In this document: in pieces, positions 16,292 to 25,664 of the stretch | Position numbering within the stretch: the first letter of the stretch is position 1 | Layout: the number at the start of each line of letters is the position of its first letter | NCBI GenBank assembly: GCA_051652245.1 | Contig: JBOFTV010000042.1 | Coordinates: 5,441-69,440 of the forward strand | Origin: BHER01 sp051652245 | Lineage (GTDB): Bacteria > Bacillota_I > Bacilli_A > Culicoidibacterales > Culicoidibacteraceae | DNA length: 64,000 nt | Reading direction: 5' to 3' | Notes under the pieces: model-generated | The model's input: the letters and a program-made list of their open reading frames with translations, nothing else | Databases searched by the model: none | Told to the model about the DNA's origin: nothing | Made by a program: the position numbers and the translations under genes

Positions 16292-19200
16292 ATGGTGAAA
16301 AAAGAAGTATATGTAATTCAGTCAACTCATCTTCAGAAAATTTGGATTGAGCAAACGATAATAGCAGAAATTGCAAGTGGTACTATTGTGTTCCCAACAG
16401 AGCAACAATGGGCCGATTTTGGTCTGGAAAATTGGATTTGGGAAGCGAGTGCAATTCTTGTTATTGAACCAAAAAAAGCAAGGAACTATGATTTAAGCCG
16501 CCAAAAGATTATCACGATGGGAGGGAAGAAAACGGATACGATAAGATTTGGTCGTGGTCAGAATACGGAAATCATCTGCGAACAACAAGATGATATGTGG
16601 ATTCTTTCACTTGTGGGAACAATCCGCGGATATTTGAATTTGAAGCGAATTAAGCAGGAGGTTATTTTACAATGGGGCGACATTTTTTTTGTTGAAGGGG
16701 TGCTTTTCATTTTTACTGATGGCGTGATTAGTGTGACTGATTATATTGGGGAAATGATGACAGATTTAAATGAAATGGGCAGTCCAAAATCGCCTTTTGG
16801 TAAGGACTATCCTAATTATCACCGCTCCCCCCGAATTATTTATCCTTTACCGGATCAAGAAATCACATTGTTAAAACCACCGCCAATACCAAGTAAGCCC
16901 TCGGAAGGGATTTGGAAAATTTTAATTCCGCCGCTGACAATGATGGGGATGACAATTATTGCTAATCTTATTCAGCCACGAGGAATATATGCAATAATTG
17001 GTTTAGTGACGACGCTGATTACATCGATTACGGCGGCGATAACGTATGTAAATAATCTTAAAAAGTATAAAAAGGATACAGTCGCGCGGGAGCGGACGTA
17101 TACAAAATATCTTAAGAATAAAAACAAAGAAATTGCCCAGAAAATTAGCCAACAAATTGCTGCCTTAGAATACCATTTACCATCAATTCAAACGCTAACT
17201 GCTATGGTAGAAGCGGTTGATTATCGGATTTATGAAATAACGATGCATCATCATGATTTTCTCCATTTTCGGATTGGACTTACGGATGTGGAACCAAGTT
17301 TTGCGATTAAATATGAAGTTGATGAAATGAATGATAAGAAGGATGAATTAACGCTAATGGCGGATGAACTAGCAAAATTCTATCAGACGCTGCCCAAATT
17401 ACCGTATGCAATTGACTTAAAACAGGGGGCAGTGGGGTTTATTGGGAGTCGCAAGCATGTGTTAGAACAACTAGAATTGATGATTGCCAAATTAAGTGTT
17501 TTCCATAGTTATCATGATTTAGAGCTGATAACTATTTTTCCACAAGAGCAAAAAGAGCAGTGGGCATGGGCGCGCTGGTTGCGCCAAACAAAAATGCAGG
17601 AAGTTAATATTCGCGGCTTTGTTTACCATGATCGAAGTCGTGATCAGGTGTTAAGTAGCTTACATCAAATTTTAAAAGCAAGGAAGCAGGAAAAAGCTGA
17701 TAAATCAGCGGATAAAATGCAATTTTCACCTCATTATTTAGTTACTATTACGGATGAAACGCTCATTGTTGATCATAGTATTATGGCGTTAATGCAGGAT
17801 GGAATTGAGCAACTTGGTGTAACGCTGGTATTTGTGGAAGATCACATTGAAAAATTAGCAGAGTATGTTAAAACAGTCATTGAGATTCGTGATGCAAAAG
17901 AGGCAACGATTATTTTAGAAAATGGGCAATTGAAAAACAAGAAAATTCTACTTGATCATTTTCCTAAGAAGTTTAATAAAGAACGAATTTCGCGCTCACT
18001 TGCACCACTAAATCACTTGCTAACATTAACTAATACAATACCAAAGAGCGTTGGCTTCTTAGAATTATATGATGTTGAGCAAATTGAAGATTTGAAAATT
18101 GAACAAAGATGGTCAGAGAATGCACCACATAAGAGCCTAGGGGTTCCTTTAGGACTGCGCGGAGTTGGAGACGTTGTCTTCTTAAATTTACATGAAAAAG
18201 CCCATGGACCACATGGGCTAATTGCCGGGACAACGGGTTCAGGTAAATCAGAAATCATCCAATCGTATATTCTATCACTTGCCGTTAATTTTCATCCATT
18301 TGATGTGGCCTTCCTTCTAATTGATTATAAAGGTGGCGGGATGGCTAATTTATTCAAAGATCTGCCGCACCACCTAGGTTCGATTACAAACTTAGATGGA
18401 GCCCAGAGTATGCGCGCGCTGATTTCAATTAAAGCTGAGTTGCAGCGTCGCCAGCGGCTATTTAGTGAAAATGATGTCAATCACATTAACCAGTATCAAA
18501 AACTATTTAAAGAGGGTGTTGTCACGACCCCGATGCCCCACTTATTTCTTATAAGTGATGAGTTTGCTGAATTAAAAGCAGAGCAACCAGAATTTATGAA
18601 AGAACTGGTATCAACAGCAAGAATTGGTCGGTCCTTAGGCATCCACTTAATTCTTGCCACACAGAAACCATCGGGAGTGGTTGATGACCAAATTTGGTCA
18701 AATTCAAAATTTAAAGTGGCCTTAAAAGTGCAAGATGTAAGTGATTCCAATGAAATGTTAAAAACCCCTGATGCTGCAAGTATTACCTTGCCAGGGAGGG
18801 CGTATTTACAGGTTGGAAATAATGAAATTTATGAACTATTCCAGTCAGCGTGGAGTGGGGCAAGCTACTATAAAACCAATGAAAAAAAGAAATACATCGA
18901 TGATACAATCTACAAAATTAATGAATTAGGTCAATATGAAATTTTGTCGGATGACTTAAGTGGGTTAGAAAAGGTGGATTTTGTGGGTAAGGTTGAAACG
19001 GAGCTAGAGGCGATTATTGGCTTTTTGGCTGATTACACTAAAAAGCACAAAATTGAAAAGCTACCACAGCCATGGTTGCCACCATTAGAGCGGCGATTTG
19101 TTGTAAGTAGCCCCGGATTTGAAGTTCTATGGGGGGAGCAAAAACCTGCTATGGCAGTTGAAATTGGTGTGGTTGATCAGCCACATATCCAAGCACAAAA

Positions 19201-20707
19201 TCCATTTTTATTGGATTTGAGCAAGGATTTACATGCTGTTGTGCTAAGTAGTCCCGGATTTGGGAAGTCGACAACTTTGCAAACGATTACAATGCAGCTT
19301 GCACGAATAATGCGACCCGATCAGTTGCATGTTTATTTATTAGATTTTGGGACCAATGGTTTACTTGCACTCAAGCATTTACCGCATGTTGCTGATACGA
19401 TGCGTGTCGATAATGAAGCAAAAATCGGAAAATTTGCGCGCCGAATTAGTGCTGAAATTAAGGCGCGTAAGGAGAAATTATCAAAATTTAGTGTAGCAAG
19501 CTTGCGTCAATATGAGCAGGCATCGGGGCTGGAGTTACCAAGTATTATAATTGTGATTGATAATTATGATGTCATTCGGGACACTAACTTTAGTGAAGGG
19601 TTAGAGGCGCTTAATTTGCAAATTAGCCGTGAGGGAGGAAGCGTGGGAATTCATTTACTCCTTGGAGCAACAAGCTTTAATGCAATTCGGATGACAATGA
19701 GCCCTAATATTAAGTTAAGATTAATGCAGTTTATGCATGATAGTGCGGAAGTTAGCAGTGTCATTGGTCGAAGTGACCTTAAAATAGACGAGGTTGCGGG
19801 ACGTGGACTGGTTAATTTAGACCAGCCAACCGCATTTCAAATCGGGTTGCCGGGTGCGGGTATTGATGAGCTGGCTGTAATTCTGGGATTGCGCGATGAA
19901 GCGAATGCAATGGTGGAACGATTTACAGGTGTTAGACCGCTAAAAATTCCGCTGATGCCGAAGGTATTATCTTACAATAGGTTTTTTGCAATAGAGAGTG
20001 TCAATCAGGCAAGTAAAACGCAAAATCTATTACCAATAGGGCTTGATTTTGAAAATATTGAAGCCGTCAATTGGGATTTGAATGCGGGTAACTTTACAAT
20101 TGCTTTTAGTAAACAGAAAGAAGCCGAAGTCTATGCAAGTTATTTTATTGAAGAGATTAAGAAAAAAGAGCATAAAATAGTTATCTTGGACAGCCCCAAA
20201 TCAGAATTAGACATTTTTGAAAACCAGGTAAATGCCTATGCCAATAATGCGGAGGACTACACAAGCGTTATTGCCGAAATGGCTGAAAGATTTGAGCAGC
20301 GAAAAGAAGAATACAGTGAATATAGAAAGACAACAGCCACACCTCAAAGTATCAAATTTTATTTTAAACAGACATATAAAATCGTCATTGTGCTTAATAA
20401 TTTTAGTGTGATTGAAGAAAAAATAAGACAAGTAGAGGTGGAGACAATCGCAAATTTAATTGAGGAAGGCAGTAATTACAACATTATTTTCTTAATCGTA
20501 AATGAAGAAGAAGGCATCAGCCGCGGCTACAGTGACCTTGCCAAAATATTAAAAAAAGAAGAACAAGGAGCAGTCAATATCAAGCTAGGGGATCAAGTGT
20601 TGTTTAACATCACCAATAAAACATATCATGAAAAGCGACTAAACTTGAACGAGATTTATCATATTACAGGGGGAACGGGGTATAAAATTAAAATCTTTGA
20701 AAGATAG
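16292..20707 (+). CDS. essC: type VII secretion ATPase EssC/YukB
   Basis: 1,471 residues, the full family length. It has an N-terminal FHA-type region (to about residue 190), a pair of membrane helices near 208-253, then FtsK/SpoIIIE domains. The first ATPase has Walker A GTTGSGKS (646-653) and Walker B-like FLLIDYKGGG. The second has SSPGFGKST (986-994) and VYLLDFG. A third, C-terminal domain (about 1230-1471) lacks a clear Walker A, as is usual for type VIIb. EssC powers export and recognises substrates through its last domains. AAGGAG precedes the ATG. It closes the operon; a terminator follows 50 bases later and no LXG toxin or immunity genes are attached. Confidence 0.95.
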   Translation: MVKKEVYVIQSTHLQKIWIEQTIIAEIASGTIVFPTEQQWADFGLENWIWEASAILVIEPKKARNYDLSRQKIITMGGKKTDTIRFGRGQNTEIICEQQDDMWILSLVGTIRGYLNLKRIKQEVILQWGDIFFVEGVLFIFTDGVISVTDYIGEMMTDLNEMGSPKSPFGKDYPNYHRSPRIIYPLPDQEITLLKPPPIPSKPSEGIWKILIPPLTMMGMTIIANLIQPRGIYAIIGLVTTLITSITAAITYVNNLKKYKKDTVARERTYTKYLKNKNKEIAQKISQQIAALEYHLPSIQTLTAMVEAVDYRIYEITMHHHDFLHFRIGLTDVEPSFAIKYEVDEMNDKKDELTLMADELAKFYQTLPKLPYAIDLKQGAVGFIGSRKHVLEQLELMIAKLSVFHSYHDLELITIFPQEQKEQWAWARWLRQTKMQEVNIRGFVYHDRSRDQVLSSLHQILKARKQEKADKSADKMQFSPHYLVTITDETLIVDHSIMALMQDGIEQLGVTLVFVEDHIEKLAEYVKTVIEIRDAKEATIILENGQLKNKKILLDHFPKKFNKERISRSLAPLNHLLTLTNTIPKSVGFLELYDVEQIEDLKIEQRWSENAPHKSLGVPLGLRGVGDVVFLNLHEKAHGPHGLIAGTTGSGKSEIIQSYILSLAVNFHPFDVAFLLIDYKGGGMANLFKDLPHHLGSITNLDGAQSMRALISIKAELQRRQRLFSENDVNHINQYQKLFKEGVVTTPMPHLFLISDEFAELKAEQPEFMKELVSTARIGRSLGIHLILATQKPSGVVDDQIWSNSKFKVALKVQDVSDSNEMLKTPDAASITLPGRAYLQVGNNEIYELFQSAWSGASYYKTNEKKKYIDDTIYKINELGQYEILSDDLSGLEKVDFVGKVETELEAIIGFLADYTKKHKIEKLPQPWLPPLERRFVVSSPGFEVLWGEQKPAMAVEIGVVDQPHIQAQNPFLLDLSKDLHAVVLSSPGFGKSTTLQTITMQLARIMRPDQLHVYLLDFGTNGLLALKHLPHVADTMRVDNEAKIGKFARRISAEIKARKEKLSKFSVASLRQYEQASGLELPSIIIVIDNYDVIRDTNFSEGLEALNLQISREGGSVGIHLLLGATSFNAIRMTMSPNIKLRLMQFMHDSAEVSSVIGRSDLKIDEVAGRGLVNLDQPTAFQIGLPGAGIDELAVILGLRDEANAMVERFTGVRPLKIPLMPKVLSYNRFFAIESVNQASKTQNLLPIGLDFENIEAVNWDLNAGNFTIAFSKQKEAEVYASYFIEEIKKKEHKIVILDSPKSELDIFENQVNAYANNAEDYTSVIAEMAERFEQRKEEYSEYRKTTATPQSIKFYFKQTYKIVIVLNNFSVIEEKIRQVEVETIANLIEEGSNYNIIFLIVNEEEGISRGYSDLAKILKKEEQGAVNIKLGDQVLFNITNKTYHEKRLNLNEIYHITGGTGYKIKIFER

Positions 20708-20756
20708 ATGAAACAAAGGGCAAGCGTGATTGATGCCCGTTCTAAACGCTAGAACT

Positions 20757-20803
20757 AAAAAAAACAGCAAGAGGCAGTAATTAGCCTCTTGCTGTTTTTT
20801 TTA
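20757..20803. terminator. rho-independent terminator after essC
   Basis: AAAACAGCAAGAGGC (20761-20775) pairs with GCCTCTTGCTGTTTT (20784-20798) around an 8-base loop, with an A-run before and a T-run after. It is suited to both the secretion operon and the convergent ABC transporter operon. Confidence 0.9.
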
Positions 20804-20839
20804 TCGACTCAATTTATAGCAATTCTGTCCAGTATCACT

Positions 20840-22057
20840 TTACAATGTAGTATAGCCTATGCCAAAAACTAATATGCTGAAAAAAATGAGGAAAACAAAT
20901 AATGCTATGCCAATTATACCCATTTTTTGCTTCCAAGGATAAATTTGCTTATTATTCATTTTCAACCGTAAATTTGGTGTAATACAATAAACAGATAACA
21001 AAAAACTGGTTGTTGCTATTATGTATAAAATAACCACAGCCAAGGGATTTTCAGAAGAGAATAATGAGATGACAACCGTCACCAAAAACAGCAGCAAGCC
21101 TGAGATAATAGACAGCTTGACTTTCTCTTTTCTAAAAGCCGCAAAGTTTCTACGATAATAGAAAATATCATATGTGCTATTTTCTAAGCCTGATAATAAC
21201 AAATAGATGTAAATATAATTAGCTAAATAAAGCAATCCATATTCAAGCAACTCATCTCCCTGATTTAATCTATTGATGATAATTCCTGAAATTGAAATAA
21301 GGAGAAATAAGCTATATTCAACAATTTTGTTACTCCTCAAAAGGATTAATAAATCTTTGTTTTTGATATATTTTAACTTGAGATGAAATGACGCATTTTT
21401 TACGATTTTATCCTTATTTTGTCTTTTCTTTAGCAGATAACAAATACACAGAGTAAGACAAAATAAACAAATGAATACGATAAAAAAATCATTAGGAGCT
21501 GGATTAAATTTAAATTCATACGTTAAAATTGAGAAAGCAAAAAATCGTCTCACTATTATTTCTGAAAAAAATAAGCAAGAGGATAAAGCGCCTACAAAAA
21601 TCGTCCCCATTTTTTCGCCGATAATTAATGTCAAAGTTGCCTGTATCACTATGGCAAGTAAGACTATACTTGCCGTAAGTAGCCCTAGATAAATATAATT
21701 TAATGGCAGCGTAATGATATAAATTTCACCTGCAAATAATAATATTAAGCCCATATAAGTATTGTAAAATTCTAGGCTTCTTTTTTTAATTATTGGGAAA
21801 TATAAAGTTATTTGATTAATATTACCTTGTTTTACATTTTTTACAATCAGTTTGCTGAGGATAAAATAAGTAATAAACATTGGCAATACAACACCGACGA
21901 TCGTATTATTCACCGTATTTAAAAATATAAGCTGTATCATCTTTGGAAGGGAAAACAATAGAAAAACGGCTAGAAGTGCGACAATTTTATTTCCCACTGT
22001 CTTAATGTGAAGTGATGAGACTAATAAATCGTATTTAAGAGCTAATAATTTCTGCAT
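20840..22057 (-). CDS. ABC-2 type transporter membrane protein
   Basis: 405 residues, very hydrophobic, with about 10 membrane segments and little soluble sequence. It follows the ATPase at 22035-22688 with a 23-base overlap, so the two are translationally coupled. Such paired small ATPase plus large multi-span permease units occur as drug, bacteriocin-immunity or unknown exporters in Bacillota. I do not recognise a named family and see no substrate clue. The gene is markedly AT-rich. It ends close to the terminator that also serves the secretion operon. Confidence 0.75.
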   Translation of the reverse strand: MQKLLALKYDLLVSSLHIKTVGNKIVALLAVFLLFSLPKMIQLIFLNTVNNTIVGVVLPMFITYFILSKLIVKNVKQGNINQITLYFPIIKKRSLEFYNTYMGLILLFAGEIYIITLPLNYIYLGLLTASIVLLAIVIQATLTLIIGEKMGTIFVGALSSCLFFSEIIVRRFFAFSILTYEFKFNPAPNDFFIVFICLFCLTLCICYLLKKRQNKDKIVKNASFHLKLKYIKNKDLLILLRSNKIVEYSLFLLISISGIIINRLNQGDELLEYGLLYLANYIYIYLLLSGLENSTYDIFYYRRNFAAFRKEKVKLSIISGLLLFLVTVVISLFSSENPLAVVILYIIATTSFLLSVYCITPNLRLKMNNKQIYPWKQKMGIIGIALFVFLIFFSILVFGIGYTTL

Positions 22058-22688
22058 AAATTTTTTCTCCTATTATCTTTTCATCCGTTATTTCTTCATG
22101 AAAACTAATTTGACCATTTTTAATAAAAATAATTTCGCCTGACATATCAATTAAAGCATCTAAAATATGTGATGAAATTATAATTAAACATTTTTGGGCA
22201 CGTTTTTTCAGGTCTTCTTTCAAAATCAAAAGAAATTTAACATCAATTCCATTAAAGGGTTCATCCAAAATCACAACTTTTACTTCTTGTGAAAAAAGCG
22301 GTGCCAATGTTAATTTCTTTTTCATGCCAAAGGATAAATCTTGAATCAATGTGTCACTTTTATCTGTTAAATGTAAGCGTTCTAAAAGTTCTTTTAGTCC
22401 TTTACTACTATTACTATATTTTAAATGCAATGTCAAAAATTCATTCACCGTTAACAAATCATACAAAACAAGATCGGCGGGGATAAAGAGAATCTCTTCT
22501 TCACGTAAATTGCCCTCAACTTCATATGTTTGATTGGCCATCATTTTCTGGGAAAAAATACTCATAAATGTCGTTTTTCCTGAACCATTTTCACCGACTA
22601 AACCAATAATACCTGTCTCTTTTAAGGTTATATTATTGACATCCAATGTGAACTTTTCGTAGCTATGTGCTATTTTTCTTATATACAT
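22035..22688 (-). CDS. ABC transporter ATP-binding protein
   Basis: 217 residues. Walker A GENGSGKTT (about residues 34-42), a signature in the variant form LSFGMKKKL, Walker B VVILDEPFNGID and switch His in ISSHIL. The SFGMKK signature is usual in ABC-2 exporters of the BcrA/CcmA-like class. GGAGG precedes the ATG. A 9-base-pair hairpin (22711-22741) lies in the leader just before the ribosome site. It forms a two-gene unit with the permease downstream. Confidence 0.9.
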   Translation of the reverse strand: MYIRKIAHSYEKFTLDVNNITLKETGIIGLVGENGSGKTTFMSIFSQKMMANQTYEVEGNLREEEILFIPADLVLYDLLTVNEFLTLHLKYSNSSKGLKELLERLHLTDKSDTLIQDLSFGMKKKLTLAPLFSQEVKVVILDEPFNGIDVKFLLILKEDLKKRAQKCLIIISSHILDALIDMSGEIIFIKNGQISFHEEITDEKIIGEKIYAEIISS

Positions 22689-22710
22689 CGTAATTTCCTC
22701 CTATTAACTT

Positions 22711-22741
22711 CAATCGTGCGCATCTAGCAGGGGCACGATTG
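22711..22741 (-). promoter_or_regulatory. leader hairpin upstream of the ABC ATPase
   Basis: CAATCGTGC (22711-22719) pairs with GCACGATTG (22733-22741) around 13 bases. It ends 11 bases before the GGAGG ribosome site of the minus-strand ATPase gene. It could be an operator or a translational control hairpin. No T-run follows on the minus strand. The rest of the 22689-22960 gap shows no gene. Confidence 0.4.
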
Positions 22742-22963
22742 TTTGTGTGGTTTGTAAGAATTCATAGTGCAGCAGGATTAACATGTATTATTTTTGCCTG
22801 ACCAAAATAGTTACTTCTCCAATTGTAAGACTGTATTTTATATTGTATAGCGGACTTTTCTTTTAAATAATAACACATTGTGGATGACAAAACAACGGTT
22901 TTCTTCGCGGGAGTTTGACACTAGTAACCATTAGTAACATTGGTAAAAAAAATATCTTTTTAA

Positions 22964-22992
22964 TTGACAGCGCTTCCTTTATCATTTATAAT
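22964..22992 (+). promoter_or_regulatory. consensus promoter of the xylose operon
   Basis: TTGACA (22964-22969), exactly 17 bases, TATAAT (22987-22992): a perfect sigma-A match. The start codon is 57 bases downstream. A cre site overlaps the -35 and a repressor-type inverted repeat lies after the -10, as expected for a strong promoter held off by two regulators. Confidence 0.85.
22965..22978 (+). promoter_or_regulatory. cre site (CcpA catabolite repression)
   Basis: TGACAGCGCTTCCT matches the cre consensus TGWAARCGYTWNCW at 13 of 14 positions (only C for A at position 4). It overlaps the -35 box of the xylose promoter, a position at which CcpA blocks initiation. Confidence 0.65.
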
Positions 22993-23005
22993 GAGACACA
23001 TCTTA

Positions 23006-23026
23006 TTAGTTTAAGATATAAACTTA
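23006..23026 (+). promoter_or_regulatory. candidate xylR operator
   Basis: AGTTTA (23008-23013) and TAAACT (23019-23024) form an inverted repeat with a 5-base centre, in the context TTAGTTTA...TAAACTTA. Bacillus xyl operators begin TTAGTTT and end AAACTAA, so this fits the ROK-type XylR encoded at the end of the operon. It lies just after the -10, in the transcribed start. Confidence 0.5.
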
Positions 23027-23049
23027 TGGAAAGAAAGCGGGAAAAAATT

Positions 23050-24117
23050 ATGAGGAAAACAGGATTATCACTACTTCTACTACTATGTTTATTTCTAGCA
23101 AGCTGTGGTGCACCAAGTACCACTGGTAAAGGACTAGTTGGTGTATCAATGCCAGCACAATCCCTCCAAAGATGGAATCAGGATGGTTAAAATCTGAAAA
23201 GTGAACTAGAAAAACTTGAATATAAAGTCGATCTCCAATACGCAAATAATGAAATCAACACGCAAGTTTCACAACTTGAAAACATGATTACAAAAGGTGT
23301 CAAAGTCTTAGTAGTTGCCCCAATTGATGGATCAGCTTTAACTGATGTCCTTAAGAAAGCAAAAAGTGCAGATGTTAGGGTCATTGCCTACGATCGGCTG
23401 ATTCTTAATAGCCCAGATATCGATTACTACGCAACATTTGATAACTTTAAAGTTGGTGTTCTCCAAGGAACATACATTGAACAAAAATTAAAGCTGCCAA
23501 CAGCAACAACACCCTTCAATATTGAATTATTTGCAGGAGCACCCGATGATAATAATGCAAAGTTCTTCTTTGAGGGGGCAATGTCGATTTTGAAGCCGTA
23601 TATTGATAGTGGAAAACTTAAAGTTGTCAGTGGTCAAGTGGAGTTTGCTAAGGTTGCGACCGAAAATTGGTCATCGGAAAAATCACAAGCACGAATGGAT
23701 AATATCCTAACGGCAAATTATTCAACGGGTCAGAAATTAGATGCTATTCTATCATCAAATGATAGCGTTGCACTAGGTGTGATTTCATCGCTTAAAAGTG
23801 CCCGATTTGGCACACCTGAAAAACCAATGCCCGTTTTAACGGGTCAGGATGCGGATAAACCAAATGTCACAGCGATTAAAAATAATGAACAATCAATGAG
23901 CGTCTTTAAAGATACAAGAGAGCTTGCTAATCGAACAGTTACGATGGTTGATGCCTTGATGACTGCTCAAACAATTGCGGTAGATGACACAAAAACATAT
24001 AATAATGGCATCAAAATCATCCCAACAGTATTATGTGAACCAGTGGTTGTAACAAATGAAAATTATCAGGCGATATTGATTGATAGTGGCTATTACGCAC
24101 AATCAGATATTGCATAG
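23050..24117 (+). pseudogene. xylF: xylose-binding lipoprotein XylF, interrupted by in-frame TAA
   Basis: ATG at 23050 opens a lipoprotein signal (RKTGLSLLLLLCLFLASC, lipobox LASC, Cys19), then VGVSMPAQSLQRWNQDG, which is characteristic of XylF/ChvE-type sugar-binding proteins. Codon 47 is TAA (23188-23190). The same frame then continues without interruption as NLKSELEKLEYKVDLQYAN to a natural stop at 24117, giving 355 codons in all. No base is lost or gained, so it is a simple nonsense change (for example from CAA, GAA or AAA). The following genes are intact. Either the strain has lost XylF, or there is a sequencing error or read-through; a restart at 23284 would lack the signal peptide. XylF normally delivers xylose to XylGH. 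Confidence 0.85.
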
Positions 24118-24131
24118 GAGCGTGTAAGACA

Positions 24132-25664
24132 ATGACCAAGTATCTATTAGAAATGAATAATATAACGAAGGAATTTCCGGGGGTAAAAGCCCTAGACAAT
24201 GTCAATATTAAAGTGAAGGAGGGGGAAATACATGCCCTCATTGGTGAAAATGGGGCAGGTAAATCAACGCTGATGAATATTCTTTGTGGGATTTATCCCC
24301 ATAATAGCTACCGTGGGGAGATTAAGTACGAGGGGAAGGAATGCAGATTTACGAAAATTACCGAAAGTGAGGACAAGAAAATTGTCATTATCCACCAAGA
24401 ACTAGCGTTAATCCCGCATTTGTCAGTTATGGAAAATCTTTTTTTAGGGAATGAGAAGTCGACAAGGCAGATTATTAGCTGGGCAACAACAGAGGCGCAA
24501 GCGCAGAAATTTATGGCTATGGTGGGGTTGGATGTTGATCCAAAGGAGCTTATTATTAATTTGGGGGTGGGGCAACAACAGCTAGTTGAAATCGCTAAGG
24601 CTTTGGCAAAGGATGTTAGACTCCTTGTTTTAGATGAACCAACTGCTGCGTTAAATGATGAAGAGTCACAAAAGTTACTCAATTTATTGCTCCTTTTACA
24701 AGCGAAAGGAATCACCTCAATTATGATTTCACATAAGCTTAATGAACTAGAACAAGTGGCTAATACACTTACTGTTTTACGTGATGGAAGTAGTGTTAAA
24801 ACAATCAAGCGCGAAGAGGGGATTAATGAAGATGCCATTGTGAGGGCAATGGTTGGGCGGACAATGGAAAATCGATACCCGAAACGACCGCCGTTTCAGG
24901 GGACAGAACTGGCGCTTAAAGTCAGTGATTGGAACGTCTATAACAAGGGCAAACACATCGTTAAAAATGTCAACTTCAATGTCAAAAAGGGTGAAGTAAT
25001 AGGCATTGCCGGATTGATGGGGGCTGGGCGAACAGAATTAGCAATGAGTATTTTTGGGCGAGCCTACGGGGATAAAATTAGCGGGAAAATTGAGCAGGAC
25101 AACAGTGAAATTAAGCTTAAAACAGTAAAAGCGGCCATTGCTAATGGCATCGCCTATGTCACTGAAAATCGCAAAGAATACGGCTTAATATTAGAAAAAA
25201 GCATCGAGGAAAATATAACGCTCTCTGCCATGGACAAGGTTAGTTGCAACCAAATTATCAATCACAATCAAGAATACGAAACAGCAGAAAGATACAAACA
25301 GCAACTCAAAATAAAATGTGCAACAGTCAAACAAGATGTTGGTAAACTTTCGGGTGGGAATCAACAAAAAGTCGTTTTGAGTAAATGGCTTTTTACTAAT
25401 CCAAGTGTGCTTATTTTAGATGAACCAACCCGGGGTATTGATGTTGGCGCAAAATATGAAATCTATCAAACCGTCAATAGTCTGACCCAAAAGGGAAAAG
25501 CAGTTATCATCATTTCTTCCGAAATGCCTGAATTAATTGGTGTCTGTGATCGGATCTATGTAATGAACGAAGGTCGATTTGTAGGTGAATTATCAGGGAC
25601 AATCACGCAGGAAATGATTATGAGTAAAATAATGGAAAGTGTTAGAGGTGGACTAAATGAATAA
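24132..25664 (+). CDS. xylG: xylose ABC transporter ATP-binding protein
   Basis: 510 residues with two fused nucleotide-binding domains, the standard form for CUT2 sugar transporters. The first domain has Walker A GENGAGKST (38-46), VGQQQLVEIAKAL and LVLDEPTAAL. The second has a changed P-loop GLMGAGRTE (about 294-302), LSGGNQQKV near 405 and LILDEPTRGID. A degenerate second P-loop is normal in this family. It starts 14 bases after xylF and overlaps xylH by 8 bases. It would energise import of xylose bound by XylF. The gene is intact even though xylF is interrupted. Confidence 0.93.
   Translation: MTKYLLEMNNITKEFPGVKALDNVNIKVKEGEIHALIGENGAGKSTLMNILCGIYPHNSYRGEIKYEGKECRFTKITESEDKKIVIIHQELALIPHLSVMENLFLGNEKSTRQIISWATTEAQAQKFMAMVGLDVDPKELIINLGVGQQQLVEIAKALAKDVRLLVLDEPTAALNDEESQKLLNLLLLLQAKGITSIMISHKLNELEQVANTLTVLRDGSSVKTIKREEGINEDAIVRAMVGRTMENRYPKRPPFQGTELALKVSDWNVYNKGKHIVKNVNFNVKKGEVIGIAGLMGAGRTELAMSIFGRAYGDKISGKIEQDNSEIKLKTVKAAIANGIAYVTENRKEYGLILEKSIEENITLSAMDKVSCNQIINHNQEYETAERYKQQLKIKCATVKQDVGKLSGGNQQKVVLSKWLFTNPSVLILDEPTRGIDVGAKYEIYQTVNSLTQKGKAVIIISSEMPELIGVCDRIYVMNEGRFVGELSGTITQEMIMSKIMESVRGGLNE

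Noticed and set aside
20810..20852. Segment resembling the parE fragment (GTCCAGTATCACTTT)
   Set aside because: The likeness to 31981-31996 is short, and the coding sense (KVILD) overlaps the end of the permease gene, so chance is the simpler explanation.
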